64,000 nt of DNA, from the NCBI GenBank assembly GCA_030141605.1, contig JAQGDQ010000726.1, positions 1 through 64,000 on the forward strand, read 5' to 3'. Numbering within the stretch: position 1 is the first letter of the stretch; every line of letters begins with the position of its first letter. Both the position numbers and the translations under genes were made by a program. The notes below the pieces were generated by a model. That model ran no database searches and was not told where the DNA came from. It worked only from the letters and a program-made list of their open reading frames with translations. Of the stretch, positions 34,501-46,650 are shown one piece after another. Source of the stretch: Tubiluchus corallicola. Lineage: Eukaryota; Priapulida; Priapulimorpha; Priapulimorphida; Tubiluchidae.

Positions 34501-37500
34501 GTAGCTACTGTGATTAAGTAGTTTTTCCAAATAATACCATTTAAATGTCTACAAAATGGCACTTTGCTGCAAATACCTAATGTTCACCATGCAATGAAGT
34601 TTCATACATTAGTTGTATAAATACTATAATGTTAATGTAGGACACTGAGCGATGAAATGCCTGTTACATTACTCAACTAGAAATCACAGCTAATTCAATT
34701 AACACTTGTAAATTAATGAAAGTAGTCAACATACTAAATTTCAATTATGGTTGATTGGGGGGGGGGTACTGTGCGAGTTTGTCAATATTTCGCCGTTAAT
34801 AATTACACTACATCAACTATGTGACAAAAACAAAATTATGTTTTTGATGATTTATCTATCTGGTTAATTGGGCTTTGTAATACCTAATACTGATTTTAAT
34901 ATGTCGGATATCTGCCTTTAAGTTTCCATACGTTAATACCAGTGGAAATATCACTTAACTGAGGATTTGAACAAACAAAACCTAAAGTCTGCAGCATCAG
35001 CTAGAGTGCCAATATCAATAGGAAAAATTCCTTGGGCCTAAATAATATTCAAAATAAAAGACAATAAATATTGTTTGACTTAAAATTGAAAATAAAGGGC
35101 AGACAACTTTTTAATAAATATGCTGTGTGGTGCAACTTGAACAGTTGATTAAAATTATTCATTCCCACTTTCACATTCGTATTTGTATCTATATTATATC
35201 AGTTTCCATATCCATGACGATATTCACATTCTTATTCTTAATTCATGCATGTAATTCACATTTGGTCACCTGTCTCAGGAGTTATTATAGAAAGTACTTA
35301 TCAACTGTTCACTTACATTTTGAATTACAAATTATACCAAAGCCAAAGTATGTCAACTGTATTTCATGATTATTTTATTTAGCCCTATAGATAAGCTTTC
35401 TAATTGTTGCAGAAATATTAAAGTTTTGTTTAAGTGATTAAGTTTTGCTTAATCATATTCTTTGATAAAATCGCATTTATTTTAGTGATCACTGCAGCAG
35501 TTGAATATTGCATGCTTACCTACTGGAAATAATTGTTATTATGAATGTGCTACATACCAGAGTCAGATGCGTTAGAAATTTCACATACTGATGGGAACAC
35601 GTAGTCGCAAGGCAATTGACAGTGTTTATAGGGTTTTGAATAAACAACGCAAAAGTCCATCTGAAAAAGATGAAGATGGAAGCAGTTTAATAATTATAGA
35701 AAGGATCAATATTAAAATTGTGGGGCAGACCAAGAAAGCAAAATGTTTTAATTTCAATTTGCTGAGTGATAATTAGCATTAATTAGAATATGATAATAGC
35801 GACAGAATAAAAATGATACAGTTAATGAATCTAATAACAATTTGGCAAGAACGAACAGAAAAAAGGCAAGAACCCAGTAACAAACAAATTTGCCTGTAAC
35901 GTTGATTTAGGCACAACTGATAATCCCTAAAGAATCACAAAAATTAATGAAATTGATACATGTGAATTACCCGAGAAACTTGTTGAAGTAGTTCACTTTT
36001 CCAAAGTGAATAACCCAGCCATTCAAATGTGTAATTGCCCTTTGAGGTCCAACCATTGAAAACTGAAGCTATCTGTCCATCTGGTGTCTCATAGTTTCCG
36101 ATTCCAATTTTGAGCCTTGGTGAAAGCCAGACATTACCATGATTCCTATAATGCACAAATGTTTAACAAATGGAAACTAAACTGTAATAAGCAATTTATT
36201 GCAACAAAAGTGAGCATTTTTCTCCAATGGACTATTTCATTGACAGCAAGCAACAAATAAACTGTTACCTATAGTGTATTACCTAAATATGCTACAAACT
36301 GAGGCTTAACTGCTGCTCTTAACAACAGAGGACTGTCAGTTGCTATTAGTGATTGAAGAGTACAGTAGCTGTTGCTAATTGTGAAACATTAAATGTTTCT
36401 ATTTAAGAAATGCCTCAAATGTGGCACCTTGTATGCCATTCACCAGTTAATGCTCCCTGCTGCCTCAATGATGATGACACTAGTTGTCAACAACTGCTTA
36501 TTCAGGATTATCAGCATCATCGTCAGTATCATCACCGCCACCATCATCATCATTAACATCAGAAATTGCTAACTTCGAAATCGCCATCATCTTGATTCCA
36601 AATTTGCAGCTTGCACAACAATGTAGGATGTATACTTACAGCCCCATGAAATTCTTATTGTCGTAGTCATAGTAATCACTGAGATTGAACATGCTTAGAA
36701 GGGCAATGGTATCCTGGGGTGATGTCGCTTCCAAGAGTCTCCGTGGAGATGAACACATTACAAGAGCATCTCTATAAGACATTGCCAGTCCCTCCCTCTC
36801 TAGGCATTTGGATCGGCCATTATGAAAAGCACTAGAACCACAGGCTTGTTTAACTGCAAGCATAAAATGAACAATAATGTTAATTTAACCAGAGTCACTC
36901 AGACCTAAGCCCAAATGCACGGACTTATTGGTCGCTCAGATGCAGTCAGTATGGTTGTGATCTTTGGCAGGATTTCTGGTTGTCCTCTTTCAGCAGATTT
37001 CATTGGTCGCAGCACAAGAACAAGAGAATATTGACAAACTTTAGTCAGAATTTACAATTATAAAAACTGCAAGGTAACTTAAAAATGATCTTTTTTAGCT
37101 TGCCTTTGTCAGTAGAAAGACATAAAACTGTACTTATAAGAGCAAGAGTACAACACTGCTTGTATGTCATGGAACATTGCCAGGAAGACTTAACCTGTCT
37201 GAAACAATGTCATCTAACATCCTACATCCTGTCTCAGCTGCCTGCGGCTACAGCATCTCACAAAGTGCATTGCATCTCACCTGTCTGAGGCAATGGCATC
37301 TCACAAACTGCGAATTCTATAGAGTCGTTAGTTTTTCTGCTCTGAAGGACAAATGCGTTTGACTCTTTGAGCACAATCACCCCAACTTTGTCATCAGCTT
37401 CTACAAAACACATTCAGAATATGATTCGTTTTAGTACAAGTGCACAAAAAATAAGCTAGGTGTTGATAAGTTATTCAAAAAATCTAAATAATTTCTAATT

Positions 37501-40500
37501 TTACTAGATAATCGTTGAATTTCGGGAAAAGAAACTTGACAGAAAAAGAAAATGTGAAAAGGCAAAATTGGAACAGTGGAGGTTCGGATTAAAAGTTCTA
37601 TGAAGGTTTTGTGAGGACTGCAGTCAAATTTATTGCTATGAATTAACTGAAATACGTGTTATGTGGTCAGAATTTTTATATACATTGCAAACTCTAGAGA
37701 CCAGAGATCTTATAAGAGTTAACAGAAAATCTGAGTTAAGCAGATTTGAGTTAAGCAAAGTGAAGTGACTGTGAAAAGGTACAGCTTGACAAATGCCGCA
37801 GACAAAGTGTATAAGAATGTATGCAACGTACATAAGTTTACACATTTTGTACGAATGCACAGCAAAACCTTATTCATAACGTTTTTCAACATACCTTCAA
37901 ATATTTCAACGTTACTGTAAATACCAGTCATGTTAAAATTTGGAGTAACTTCCATATCCTGTAGATGTATCCAGTTATTGGTATTCCCATATTGCATCAG
38001 CCCAACCCATGCTATCTGCTCTCCCCTTAATGATAAAGTAAATTAGTATTGTGTGAAAATTTAAACAGTATATCTTCTATATCCAAAATTCTGCAGTCTT
38101 TTTTTCGCCAAAATTTTAGTAAAATGATTTTAGTAAGTTTGTCAGCCTTAGCACATTTACTTGCATCTCAACAAATTATATATACTTACAATATATATCA
38201 AAAATAACATGGCGTGTTACAAATAGTTATTATATTCAAAACATAAATTAAGTGTGACACCCATTAATTCATAAGATACATACATTGTAATAGCTGATTC
38301 CACTGCTGCTCCAACAGCTGATACTTTCTGTTCTGAATCAACTTTAGCTAGAGAAGCAGTCAATCCATCAGCTTCCTGCCAACAAGTCCATTCAGCCAGT
38401 GCCAAGGAGTCAAAGTGATTTCTGGCCAAATTCAGGTCAAGTTGGATTACTTTAAGGCAAGATGAAAAATTGGCACTGGAATAATCGGTCCATCCTGAAG
38501 GACACTGATTGCCATCAACTAAATTAAACAAAACTGTTTTGTAATGTCCAGAAAAAATGCAGAAATGGTTCTCTCGTAAATGTCTCACAGTTCTATGTGT
38601 TAACCTTGTGTCTTCCAATGTCAACCTCTGGTGGACCCAGAAGCAAAATATACAGCTGCAAATGAATATTCAAAGAACATTTAAACCACTAAGTCGTGGA
38701 AGAGCTGTGTAGTCATGACGTGTGCTTAATCGTGAACGTGGCTCTGCTTGTTTTGTGTCTGATCTTAAATATTTGCTATTGGGGATTGTGATGTTGAGTG
38801 ATTGATATAGATCTTGCTGTCATAGATCTGGAACGTTAAAAAACTGGATAGCCATGAAGCAGTTCAACATTTATTGTGAATCACATTAAAATAGCTGTTC
38901 TATAATTACGAGTTGGTTTAATGTATTATCTCACCTCCTGTCAGTGCAGTTGCCACTGCTGCAGCATCATACTCGCAAATGACATTAATCTCTTCAGAAT
39001 CATCATGTTGACATCTGTTGGTTCTCCATCGGTAACCACTACTCAGTTCAGCAATTACACAAAATTTATCATTTGATGCTAAAAAAACAGAAGTGATTAA
39101 TAAAATTTTAATAGTTCTCGATATTATATTAGTAATTATTGTTGAAAGCTGGAGAATCATTGTGTGTAAGTAAGATGATAAAGTATTTTAGTCCGGTTTG
39201 TAAGTAAGCATTTACACAATTAAAATCTTGTTTAGCTCAAGCTGGAAATCTAGTATGGTTTGCCTTATTTATGCTATTTTTTATGTCAGTGATAGCAAGT
39301 ACAGAAATATGGTGATAAACTCAACAGCTAGTGATTTTGACATTTTGATTTTGAAAATTTATAAAGTTTTTGAAAGATTCTTATCCATACTGTTGTGTGT
39401 TAACATTTTATTTACACTGTGCATGTATAGCATAGTACATTTGTATACAAAAGTATTTCAGCTCATCGTTGCTTTTTGTAATAATGTTTAATTATTTATT
39501 TCACATATTACTATGAAATATCTAGACTCGTTATTATTTGACATCAATAAGATTCTCTTATAGTGTAAAAGAGTAAATAATGCGGAAACAGAGCCTGTCA
39601 AAATATGCTTCTAAATTCAGACTAATATTTCTGTATAGATGAGAAAAAATTGTTTTGAATTGATGTGTGAATTCGTTGGTTTTTAATTCGTGATAATCAG
39701 AGATCAACATACCAGGTTTCCAAACTGGCTGCCAATTATAGTACCAATGTTCAGGCCCTCCAAAATCTTCATAAAGACCGCCATCATCCCAGTAAAAGTT
39801 TTTGGTCACTTCATCGTACGTTATTCCCAGCCAATAGCCTGTGCCTTTTCTTGGAAATACAGCTCTGTAAATAAGGCAGTACATGAAACTTGTTCGATGG
39901 TGTTTTGAAGATAATCAAAGAAAAACTTCAATTGAACTTCTTGACAGACATGCGTAGTAATTGCATATGCGTGGACGTGTGGTGCATGTATGGTCCATGA
40001 GTAGCATTTTGTCATCTTGGTTAACATGATGCCTAGGTAGTCAGTATGCAGATGGAATGGATAAATCATTTTGGTTCTCCCTCTGTACGATTTCCTTTGC
40101 CATGTTTATTTGGGCTGTTTACCTTTGTGAAGGGAGGATTTACACCAATCCAAACTTATGGTACCACAACCGGGTTAGAGACTTGTGAGATACCAGATTG
40201 TATAAAAAATTACGTTTAAAAACTGAAACTGACATTAGTCAGTATTTAATTCGTTTCAAAGGAACCATTTACAGTCGTGTCATCGTTAAAACTTATTAAC
40301 AAAAAATCAGTGGTATGGGGTAGGCTTCAAGTCTAAAATTACGAAGAAAGTAAGAAACATTTGACACTCACCCATTGTCACGAGCAAAGTAGTCCCAAAC
40401 CTCTTCACTTTTAATTGTTGCTAAAGAGGCCCCATATTGCTTGCAGTTGTAATAAGCTTTTACTCGGTTATAATGATGAAGGACAAACTTATAACAATAG

Positions 40501-43500
40501 TTGTTTGTTCCGTTGGCTCCAAGAAACCCTTCAAATCCTTCAGGACATGTTGCCTTAGCTAAAAAAAGAGAACATATATGAGGCACTAAAATTGTAACTA
40601 ATTTATAAACTCAGAAGTTGCTAATAGGTTTAATTAACTTTAATTTGATTAATTAGTTTAATTAGTTTTCCAGTAATTTGATAAATTAACTCCTTATGAC
40701 TGACAAAGCACTTGCCATAACAAATGGTACTATACTTCCTGATGATGTTATGCAAGACAGTTTACTCTAGAATACCTCATGAAAATACACTATGAGGTAT
40801 CAAGCTGACCAACTTTAAAAGCCTGAAACTTGACACATGAGTATATTTTTAAGCCAGCTGCTGCTCGGAAGTTCGACAAAAGATTTTATTTTGTAATTGA
40901 TTATAGTTTGAAGAACGTAAAATATAAAATTAGCAAATAATAACATAAAGGCAAAGGCAACATAATTTTGTTTACTCTAAACATTAGCAATAGCTGCTAT
41001 CTATGTGACATAAATTTTGCAAAAAACAGGCAAAAATGCAAGACACAAATAACAAGCAGCATGTAGGGTGTGCACTCCAGTATTAACAGAACTTGTCTCC
41101 ATCCCAAAACTGCATTGTTGCAATTTATGGTCTAAATCATTTGACTTGTGAGCTCAGATGCCTGGCTGCTACACCAGTATTGCAATGACCAATTTCTGTA
41201 ATACCAAAGGCTGAAATGTTTATATTTCATTTCATTAATAGTTTAGTCATATATGCAAACTGTGCTAAACAACTGAAACGTATACCAAGTGACAGAGCAA
41301 ACTGTCAGTAGATGGAAAAGAGTCAAATTATAGGTCTAGTAGGCATAATGTTTGCAGAAAAAAATGCTTTTCATTTAATATTTACCCAAACAATTTGTTC
41401 CGACTGCATTTGTTCCACTCATGTCAATTGTTCCCTCGACACACTGACAAGAAAAACTTCCATCAGTGTTTGTGCAGTTGTTGAGGACTGGGTCACAGTC
41501 ATGTACTGGGTTACTTGCATCACATTCGTCCACATCTGCAAGATGCAATTTGTCAAAATACCATAAAATAAATACCTATTATCACGTTTTATTGTTAATC
41601 TTTGCAAACTGTTTAGCTGTAGTTCTTACCTGAGCAAAGTGTTCCTGTAGCATTTGGTCCACTCACATCAATTGTCCCATCAATACATTGACATGTAAAA
41701 CTTCCATCCGTATTTGTGCAGTTGGCAAGGATTAGATCACAGTTATGAATTGGATTATTTGCATCACATTCATTAACATCTGCAAAGAAATATTTTCAGT
41801 GTTTATCATCAATTATAAGATACTAATTAGCTATGTTAAAGCTAGCTGTGTAGGTTTAGTTTTTACCTGAGCAAATAGTTCCTGTACCATTTGGACCACT
41901 CACAGCTAATCTTCCTTCAGGACACTGACAAGTGAAACTTCCGTCAGTATTTGTGCAGTTAGCAAAGATTGGATCACAGTCATGAATTGGATTATTTGCA
42001 TCACATTCATTAACATCTGTAACAAACAGGATTCAATTATCTCGAATTACAAGTCTTTAATTTGCAATGGAAGCTTAATCTTTTAAAATTAACTGTTAGC
42101 TGCATTTTTACCTGAGCAAATAGTCCCTGTAGCATTTGCTCCACTCATGTCAATTGTTCCATCAATACACTGACAAGAAAAACTTCCACCAGTGTTTGTG
42201 CAATTAGCAAGCTGAGGGTCACAGTCATGTGTTAGATTAGTAGCATCGCATTCATTTATATCTAAGTTGAACAAAATAAAACTCAAAATTTATTATAACT
42301 GCCGCTTACATTGTTTTTGATACAAAATAACTACAGTTATCACATGTCTGTAAAATTTGTTGCTCGTATGTCAATCAAAACCTGGCAGAGTTTATTAGAA
42401 ATGCTGGAAGATTCATAAACTTGCAAAACGTGATTATGTTATCAACCAAAATTTCAACGAGATTATTCAACGAGAAATTTGTGCGGGGCTTTAGCTAGTG
42501 GTATAAATGTTATAAAATGTTAATGAGCTACACCTAGCTGTTATAAAATACATTATTTTGTGACTGAGCACCTTTAAAAAAGCTTATTAAGTTTACCTTT
42601 GATCATCTGTAACCTTATAATTAACCTGCAGAATGACGGAGCTCTTAAATGCTTTAGTGTTTGGCCTAGTACATGAACAACTGCAATGTGGGCCTAATTT
42701 TTGTCCACACATGTGCACATATTTCAATAATAAGCTTCTTAAAAACTTCTCTTATACATACGTTACATCATCCAACCATGTAGGTACCAGAATTGTATAC
42801 AGGTTTTAATTGATGCCGCCAGCTTAAAGCATTTATTTTTTACCTGAACAACTGGTTCCTTGGCCTTTTGCTCCACTCACATCAATGGTTCCTTCAATAC
42901 ATTGTCATGTGAAGCTTCCATCAGTATTTGAGCAGTTTGCCAGGAATGGATCACAGTTGTGTGTTCCAGTAGCACATTCATCTGTATCTGAATTTATTAA
43001 ATTAGTGTTAATTTTAGCATAGTCCATGTAGGCCTTTACCAAGATTTCATGATAAATCTGTATCTAATAGGTCATCATTAGTTTTAGCACGGTTCATATA
43101 AGCCTTCCAAGATTTCATGATTTTGACATAGTACTACAAACAATACTGGTCCACTACTTTTACAATTTACAAGAACCCCAGCTTCCATCCATTAAAATTT
43201 GATGAAAAACTCGAGCACTGTTGCACTGTAGCTACTGTGATTAAGTAGTTTTTCCAAATAATACCATTTAAATGTCTACAAAATGGCACTTTGCTGCAAA
43301 TACCTAATGTTCACCATGCAATGAAGTTTCATACATTAGTTGTATAAATACTATAATGTTAATGTAGGACACTGAGCGATGAAATGCCTGTTACATTACT
43401 CAACTAGAAATCACAGCTAATTCAATTAACACTTGTATATTAATGAAAGTAGTCAACATACTAAATTTCAATTATGGTTGATTTGGCGGGGGGGGGGGTA

Positions 43501-44439
43501 CTGTGCGAGTTTGTCAATATTTCGCCGTTAATAATTACACTACATCAACTATGTGACAAAAACAAAATTATGTTTTTGATGATTTATCTATCTGGTTAAT
43601 TGGGCTTTGTAATACCTAATACTGATTTTAGTATGTCGAATATCTGCCTTTAAGTTTCCATACGTTAATACCAGTGGAAATATCACTTAACTGAGGATTT
43701 GAACAAACAAAACCTAAAGTCTGCAGCATCAGCTAGAGTGCCAATATCAATAGGAAAAATTCCTTGGGCCTAAATAATATTCAAAATAAAAGACAATAAA
43801 TATTGTTTGACTTAAAATTGAAAATAAAGGGCAGACAACTTTTTAATAAATATGCTGTGTGGTGCAACTTGAACAGTTGATTAAAATTATTCATTCCCAC
43901 TTTCACATTCGTATTTGTATCTATATTATATCAGTTTCCATATCCATGACGATATTCACATTCTTATTCTTAATTCATGCATGTAATTCACATTTGGTCA
44001 CCTGTCTCAGGAGTTATTATAGAAAGTACTTGTAAAAAAAACGTGTAAAATATTTCTGTATAGTATGCATTTTTCAAGATTTGCAGTGATCAGTTTTGTG
44101 TCTTTGCATTGCCTTTCAGGCAGGCATAACATTTATCCCTGCCTTTTATCCTTAAATTAAAATTAAACAAAAACTTTTGCCTCACTTTGGCACAATTTAC
44201 ATGCACATATTTCTAGTACACATTTCCAGTTCATTCATGCTTTACATGCATATTTTACTCTTGTTTTGGGAATGATACCAGCATTTTACCTGACTGAATA
44301 ATTCCTGTAACATTTGATCCACTCACGTCAATTGTTAAATCAATAAGCCGGCATGTAAAACTTCCATTAATATTTGAACAGTTAGCAAGGACAGGATCAC
44401 AGTCGTGGGTGGGACTGGCGGCATCACATTCATTTATGT
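31521..44439 (-). CDS. EGF / C-type-lectin multidomain extracellular protein (partial gene)
   Basis: A minus-strand gene assembled from at least 17 exons whose phases agree. EGF exons: 44439-44290, 42987-42844 (stop-bearing), 42261-42112, 42016-41867, 41779-41630, 41535-41386. CTLD1: 40558-40372, 39864-39713, 39078-38935. CTLD2: 38518-38284, 38025-37895, 37401-37281. CTLD3: 36853-36640, 36145-35971, 35660-35558. EGF again: 34260-34117 and 32210-32061. Then 31669-31615 and 31575-31521. EGF exons are phase 1/1. CTLD exon sets share the same internal pattern. The start (signal peptide) and the end were not found. EGF/CTLD proteins are usually cell-surface or matrix adhesion molecules; ligand unknown. 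It could be two adjacent genes, since no transcript evidence links the ends. Confidence 0.7.
31615..31669 (-). CDS. 55-bp exon, tandem copy a
   Basis: Same splice sites and length as 31,521-31,575, from a 94-bp tandem duplication (31,511-31,604 and 31,605-31,698). It reads ESAPKKLIILVLSSDFVRR. Substitutions are conservative and the frame is kept in both copies. Confidence 0.55.
31725..31810. other. Near-perfect 35-bp stem hairpin in intron
   Basis: Arms 31,725-31,751 and 31,784-31,810 are exact 27-base reverse complements. After one mismatch, 31,753-31,759 pairs with 31,776-31,782, leaving a 16-base loop. A separate 11-base segment, 31,704-31,714, is complementary to loop/stem bases 31,759-31,769. 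It lies in the intron just before the duplicated 55-bp exons. Confidence 0.85.
32061..32210 (-). CDS. EGF-like exon, last intact one
   Basis: 150 bp, phase 1/1, starting DVNECDASNPTHDCD with all six Cys (NEC, HDC, ARC, FTC, QC, TIC). The D-x-N/D-E start and the S-F segment are those of calcium-binding EGF modules. Confidence 0.85.
32340..32465 (-). pseudogene. Decayed EGF exon
   Basis: The minus strand retains AHNCHSIFANCTK and, in a shifted frame, GNFTCQCIDGTVDVSGTNA followed by a stop. The acceptor and the NEC start are gone. A dead module between two live EGF exons. Confidence 0.75.
33370..33700 (+). repeat. Dispersed repeat (pairs with 15,900-16,240)
   Basis: Related to the insert in protease B intron 7. 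The open frame seen there is broken here. It lies in the intron between EGF exons. Confidence 0.45.
33980..35300. repeat. 1.3-kb intragenic duplication, copy 1
   Basis: Nearly identical to 42,703-44,032, including an EGF exon, its introns and a poly-G run. The duplication is intragenic, in direct orientation, and recent judging by the few differences. Confidence 0.95.
34117..34260 (-). CDS. EGF-like exon (intact copy of the duplicated pair)
   Basis: 144 bp, phase 1/1. It starts DTDECATGTHNCDP, contains GSFTCQCIEGTIDVSG and ends TSCSG, with six Cys. Its twin at 42,844-42,987 has TGA in place of the fourth Cys codon. Confidence 0.85.
35558..36853 (-). CDS. C-type lectin-like domain 3 (three exons)
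   Basis: Exons 36853-36640, 36145-35971 and 35660-35558, phases 1-2-0-1. The first exon has the alpha-helical start (SYRDALVMCSSPRRLLEA). The second carries WLSPRLKIGIGN and FNGWTSKGNYTFEWLGYSLW. The third has FCVVYSKPYKHCQLPCDYVF and PSVCEI, the usual Cys/Trp-Cys-Cys ending. No EPN, QPD or WND sugar-binding motif is evident. The fold is therefore likely, but calcium-dependent glycan binding is not. Confidence 0.7.
37281..38518 (-). CDS. C-type lectin-like domain 2 (three exons)
   Basis: Exons 38518-38284, 38025-37895 and 37401-37281. It begins NQCPSGWTDYSSANFSSCLK, then WTCWQEADGLTASLAKVDSE. The second exon has IAWVGLMQYGNTNNWIHL (matching the WIGL core). The third ends EFAVCEMPLPQTG. The disulfide near the C-terminus looks incomplete (one Cys in the last exon). 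Canonical glycan motifs are absent. Confidence 0.75.
38935..40558 (-). CDS. C-type lectin-like domain 1 (three exons)
   Basis: Exons 40558-40372, 39864-39713 and 39078-38935. The order is: TCPEGFEGFLGANGTNNYCY; a helix with YYNCKQYGASLATIKSEE; GYWLGITYDEVTKNFYWDDG; then FCVIAELSSGYRWRTNRCQH and INVICEYD. All main C-type lectin landmarks (WLG, FYWDDG, FCV, R.C, ICEY) are present. The sugar-selecting EPN/QPD position reads WQPVWKP instead. Confidence 0.85.
41386..42261 (-). CDS. Four consecutive EGF-like exons
   Basis: Exons 42261-42112, 42016-41867, 41779-41630 and 41535-41386 are each exactly 150 bp and phase 1/1, separated by introns of about 90-100 bp. Each begins D-[IV]-[ND]-ECDA.NP.HDCD and ends G[TN].C.G with six Cys. 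The equal lengths and short introns indicate recent exon duplication. Confidence 0.9.
42703..44032. repeat. 1.3-kb intragenic duplication, copy 2
   Basis: Copy of 33,980-35,300. The right edge is at AGAAAGTACTTG. Confidence 0.95.
42844..42987 (-). pseudogene. EGF exon with premature stop
   Basis: Identical in layout to 34,117-34,260, with intact splice sites, but codon 42,907-42,905 is TGA where the twin has TGT (fourth Cys). Because the exon is phase 1/1 and 144 bp, skipping it would restore the frame. Confidence 0.85.
44290..44439 (-). CDS. EGF-like exon lacking Cys 5 and Cys 6
   Basis: 150 bp, phase 1/1: DINECDAASPTHDCDPVLANC, then FTCRLIDLTIDV and ending GIIQSG. The fifth Cys is Leu and the sixth is Gln, so the C5-C6 disulfide partners are lost together while the other four remain. 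A fragment resembling another EGF start is at 44,455-44,510. Confidence 0.8.
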
Positions 44440-44690
44440 CTGAATTAAACAAAACTGCAATGTTGTACAGTCATGGGTACAATTGGCAGCATAACATTAA
44501 CGTATATCTGAGTTAAAGAAAATGGTACTGTTTCATATTGATTATAACTACTACATATTTTCTTTTTACACATACAGTTACCTTACTTCACATACTTATG
44601 AAGTTTGGTCTGGTAATCAAAGGCTTAAAATTACTATTTATAGACCAAAAACATCTTAGTTGATCGATAGGTTCAATGTAGCAGATGTCA

Positions 44691-44838
<148 letters not shown>

Positions 44839-44899
44839 GTAACTACTGTGATCTAAAAAGTTACATCCATCAAACTGGTAAAACGAGTTACAACTGAAT

Positions 44900-46140
44900 C
44901 TTCAGTTACACAATATTATTACGCATAATTTTTATTACTTACAAAGTCACAAACACCAAATGTCTATAACTCTTTACAACTGCATTTTCAAATAACAAAA
45001 TAAATGCAAACAACTTTTATGTGTCCACAAATATGTGTGTGTATTAGAGATTCTCCATTGGTCAATTCAGTCAACTATTTGATTTAATGAGCTATATAAC
45101 TGAGTATACTGGTTTAAAATCGTAGATAGTGACACATGGAATAAGAAATCCTGTTATTTAATAATGATACAATCATGTAACACTAACATATCACAATTAA
45201 TTTCCAAGTCTCGAGATGGGTTTATACAAACAAAGTCTGCTTTTAGAATTGAACCCAAATTCTATTATAAAACTTTACAAGAATTGCAATCAGGAGAGGA
45301 ACACAAGCAACTAACTAGGTGAGGACCCTTTAGCAACACATGAAACGCTTAACACTTAGTTAAATTTATTAGTTTAATAACACTTATTTTATATTATAAT
45401 AATATAATTATTAGTTTACTCGTTCAATATCCTAACAAACATTTATAAGTTTTCTTAATTCTTCATTTATATAGTAGACAGTTAATTATAATAAAATCAG
45501 TAAAATAAATTATTTCTGGCAAATTACAAAGGCAAATTACAAAATAGGTATTTCTGCACCAAAATAAAATTATAAGAGTTGAAGAACTTTTATATATACT
45601 AATTATGCTTTTGTAAATTCACATATTGTTTCTGCTTAATAAATAGTTACTACTAGGAAATAATTAACGTTGGGCCTACATACAAACATTATATGACAGC
45701 ATATTAGCATTTTATGCACTGCTTGCATGAACTACATAATGTTGTTGAACTTTATGTTTCAATTAAGATCGCTAATTTAACAATTTAATTAAATTAATTA
45801 AGAATAAAAAAGCATACAAGATCACATCATGACTATACGTATTTAAATAATATTCCCCGTGTTTTTCCTTAACACAGACTTGGTGATCCAAAATATAAAA
45901 CACAGTTTGGAATCTGCATTTCACTCTCAAAATTGCCAAACTTATCATTAAATGTTTTCAATAATTTTTTTCTTAACTTGAAAGAGTAAAAATCGAGCAG
46001 AATAGCAGGTTGCAACAGTATGAGACTAGCAATATTTAACACATTTATCTATTATGGCTGTAGCAGCAAACAGTCTCAAAATTACAAAAGTATTTCAGGA
46101 GAATTTGGCTCCATCTCTAGTTAATGGAGGACACTTTTAT
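44900..46140. other. AT-rich stretch, nothing assigned
   Basis: No exon, RNA or repeat recognised. Confidence 0.45.
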
Positions 46141-46141
46141 T

Positions 46142-46378
46142 CTAAAGCAGCTTTATTGTTTGAGTTCTCAGCTCCATAACAAGTTTGATGCGCACAAAAA
46201 GAAAATTTTGGAGCAAACAGGCTAACTTGTGCCAATACACGTCTAAAATTTCTAACACTTGTGCCTGGTTTTCTACATGATTGCTATTAAGTTGATCAGA
46301 CGATTCTGACTTCATGCTGTGCAAATGCTTTCTTGAGGGCTCAGCAGAAAGATTTGCTAATTTATTCTTTTTTGCGCT
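46142..46378 (-). CDS. Possible terminal exon of an unknown gene
   Basis: The minus strand after a good acceptor (TTTTGTCTGTAG) is open for 78 codons. It has a mixed composition (AKKNKLANLSAEPSRKHLHS then VLEILDVYWHKLACLLQNFL). AATAAA lies at the very end and just past the stop. No family was recognised and no upstream exon was found. It may be chance. Confidence 0.3.
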   Translation of the reverse strand, partial: SAKKNKLANLSAEPSRKHLHSMKSESSDQLNSNHVENQAQVLEILDVYWHKLACLLQNFLFVRIKLVMELRTQTIKLL

Positions 46379-46650
46379 ACAGACAAAAGCCAAAGACAGT
46401 TTGGAAAGTTCAAAAGTCAGCTCTTTTATGTTTGGGTGATTTTAGGAGGTGACACTAAGAATTTCAACTGGCTGTTAAGTGTTAAAATAGTGTAATTTAA
46501 GTTATGATTAACTTTTTATTAGATCAGAATTTTTTCTGTTGCCTTCTGATTTGTTACTAACGCATAAATAAATGACAGTGCATTATTCATCAGTAGCTTT
46601 TATGTAATCATTTTAGCTTATCCTATCTCAAGAATCATATTATATCGCAA

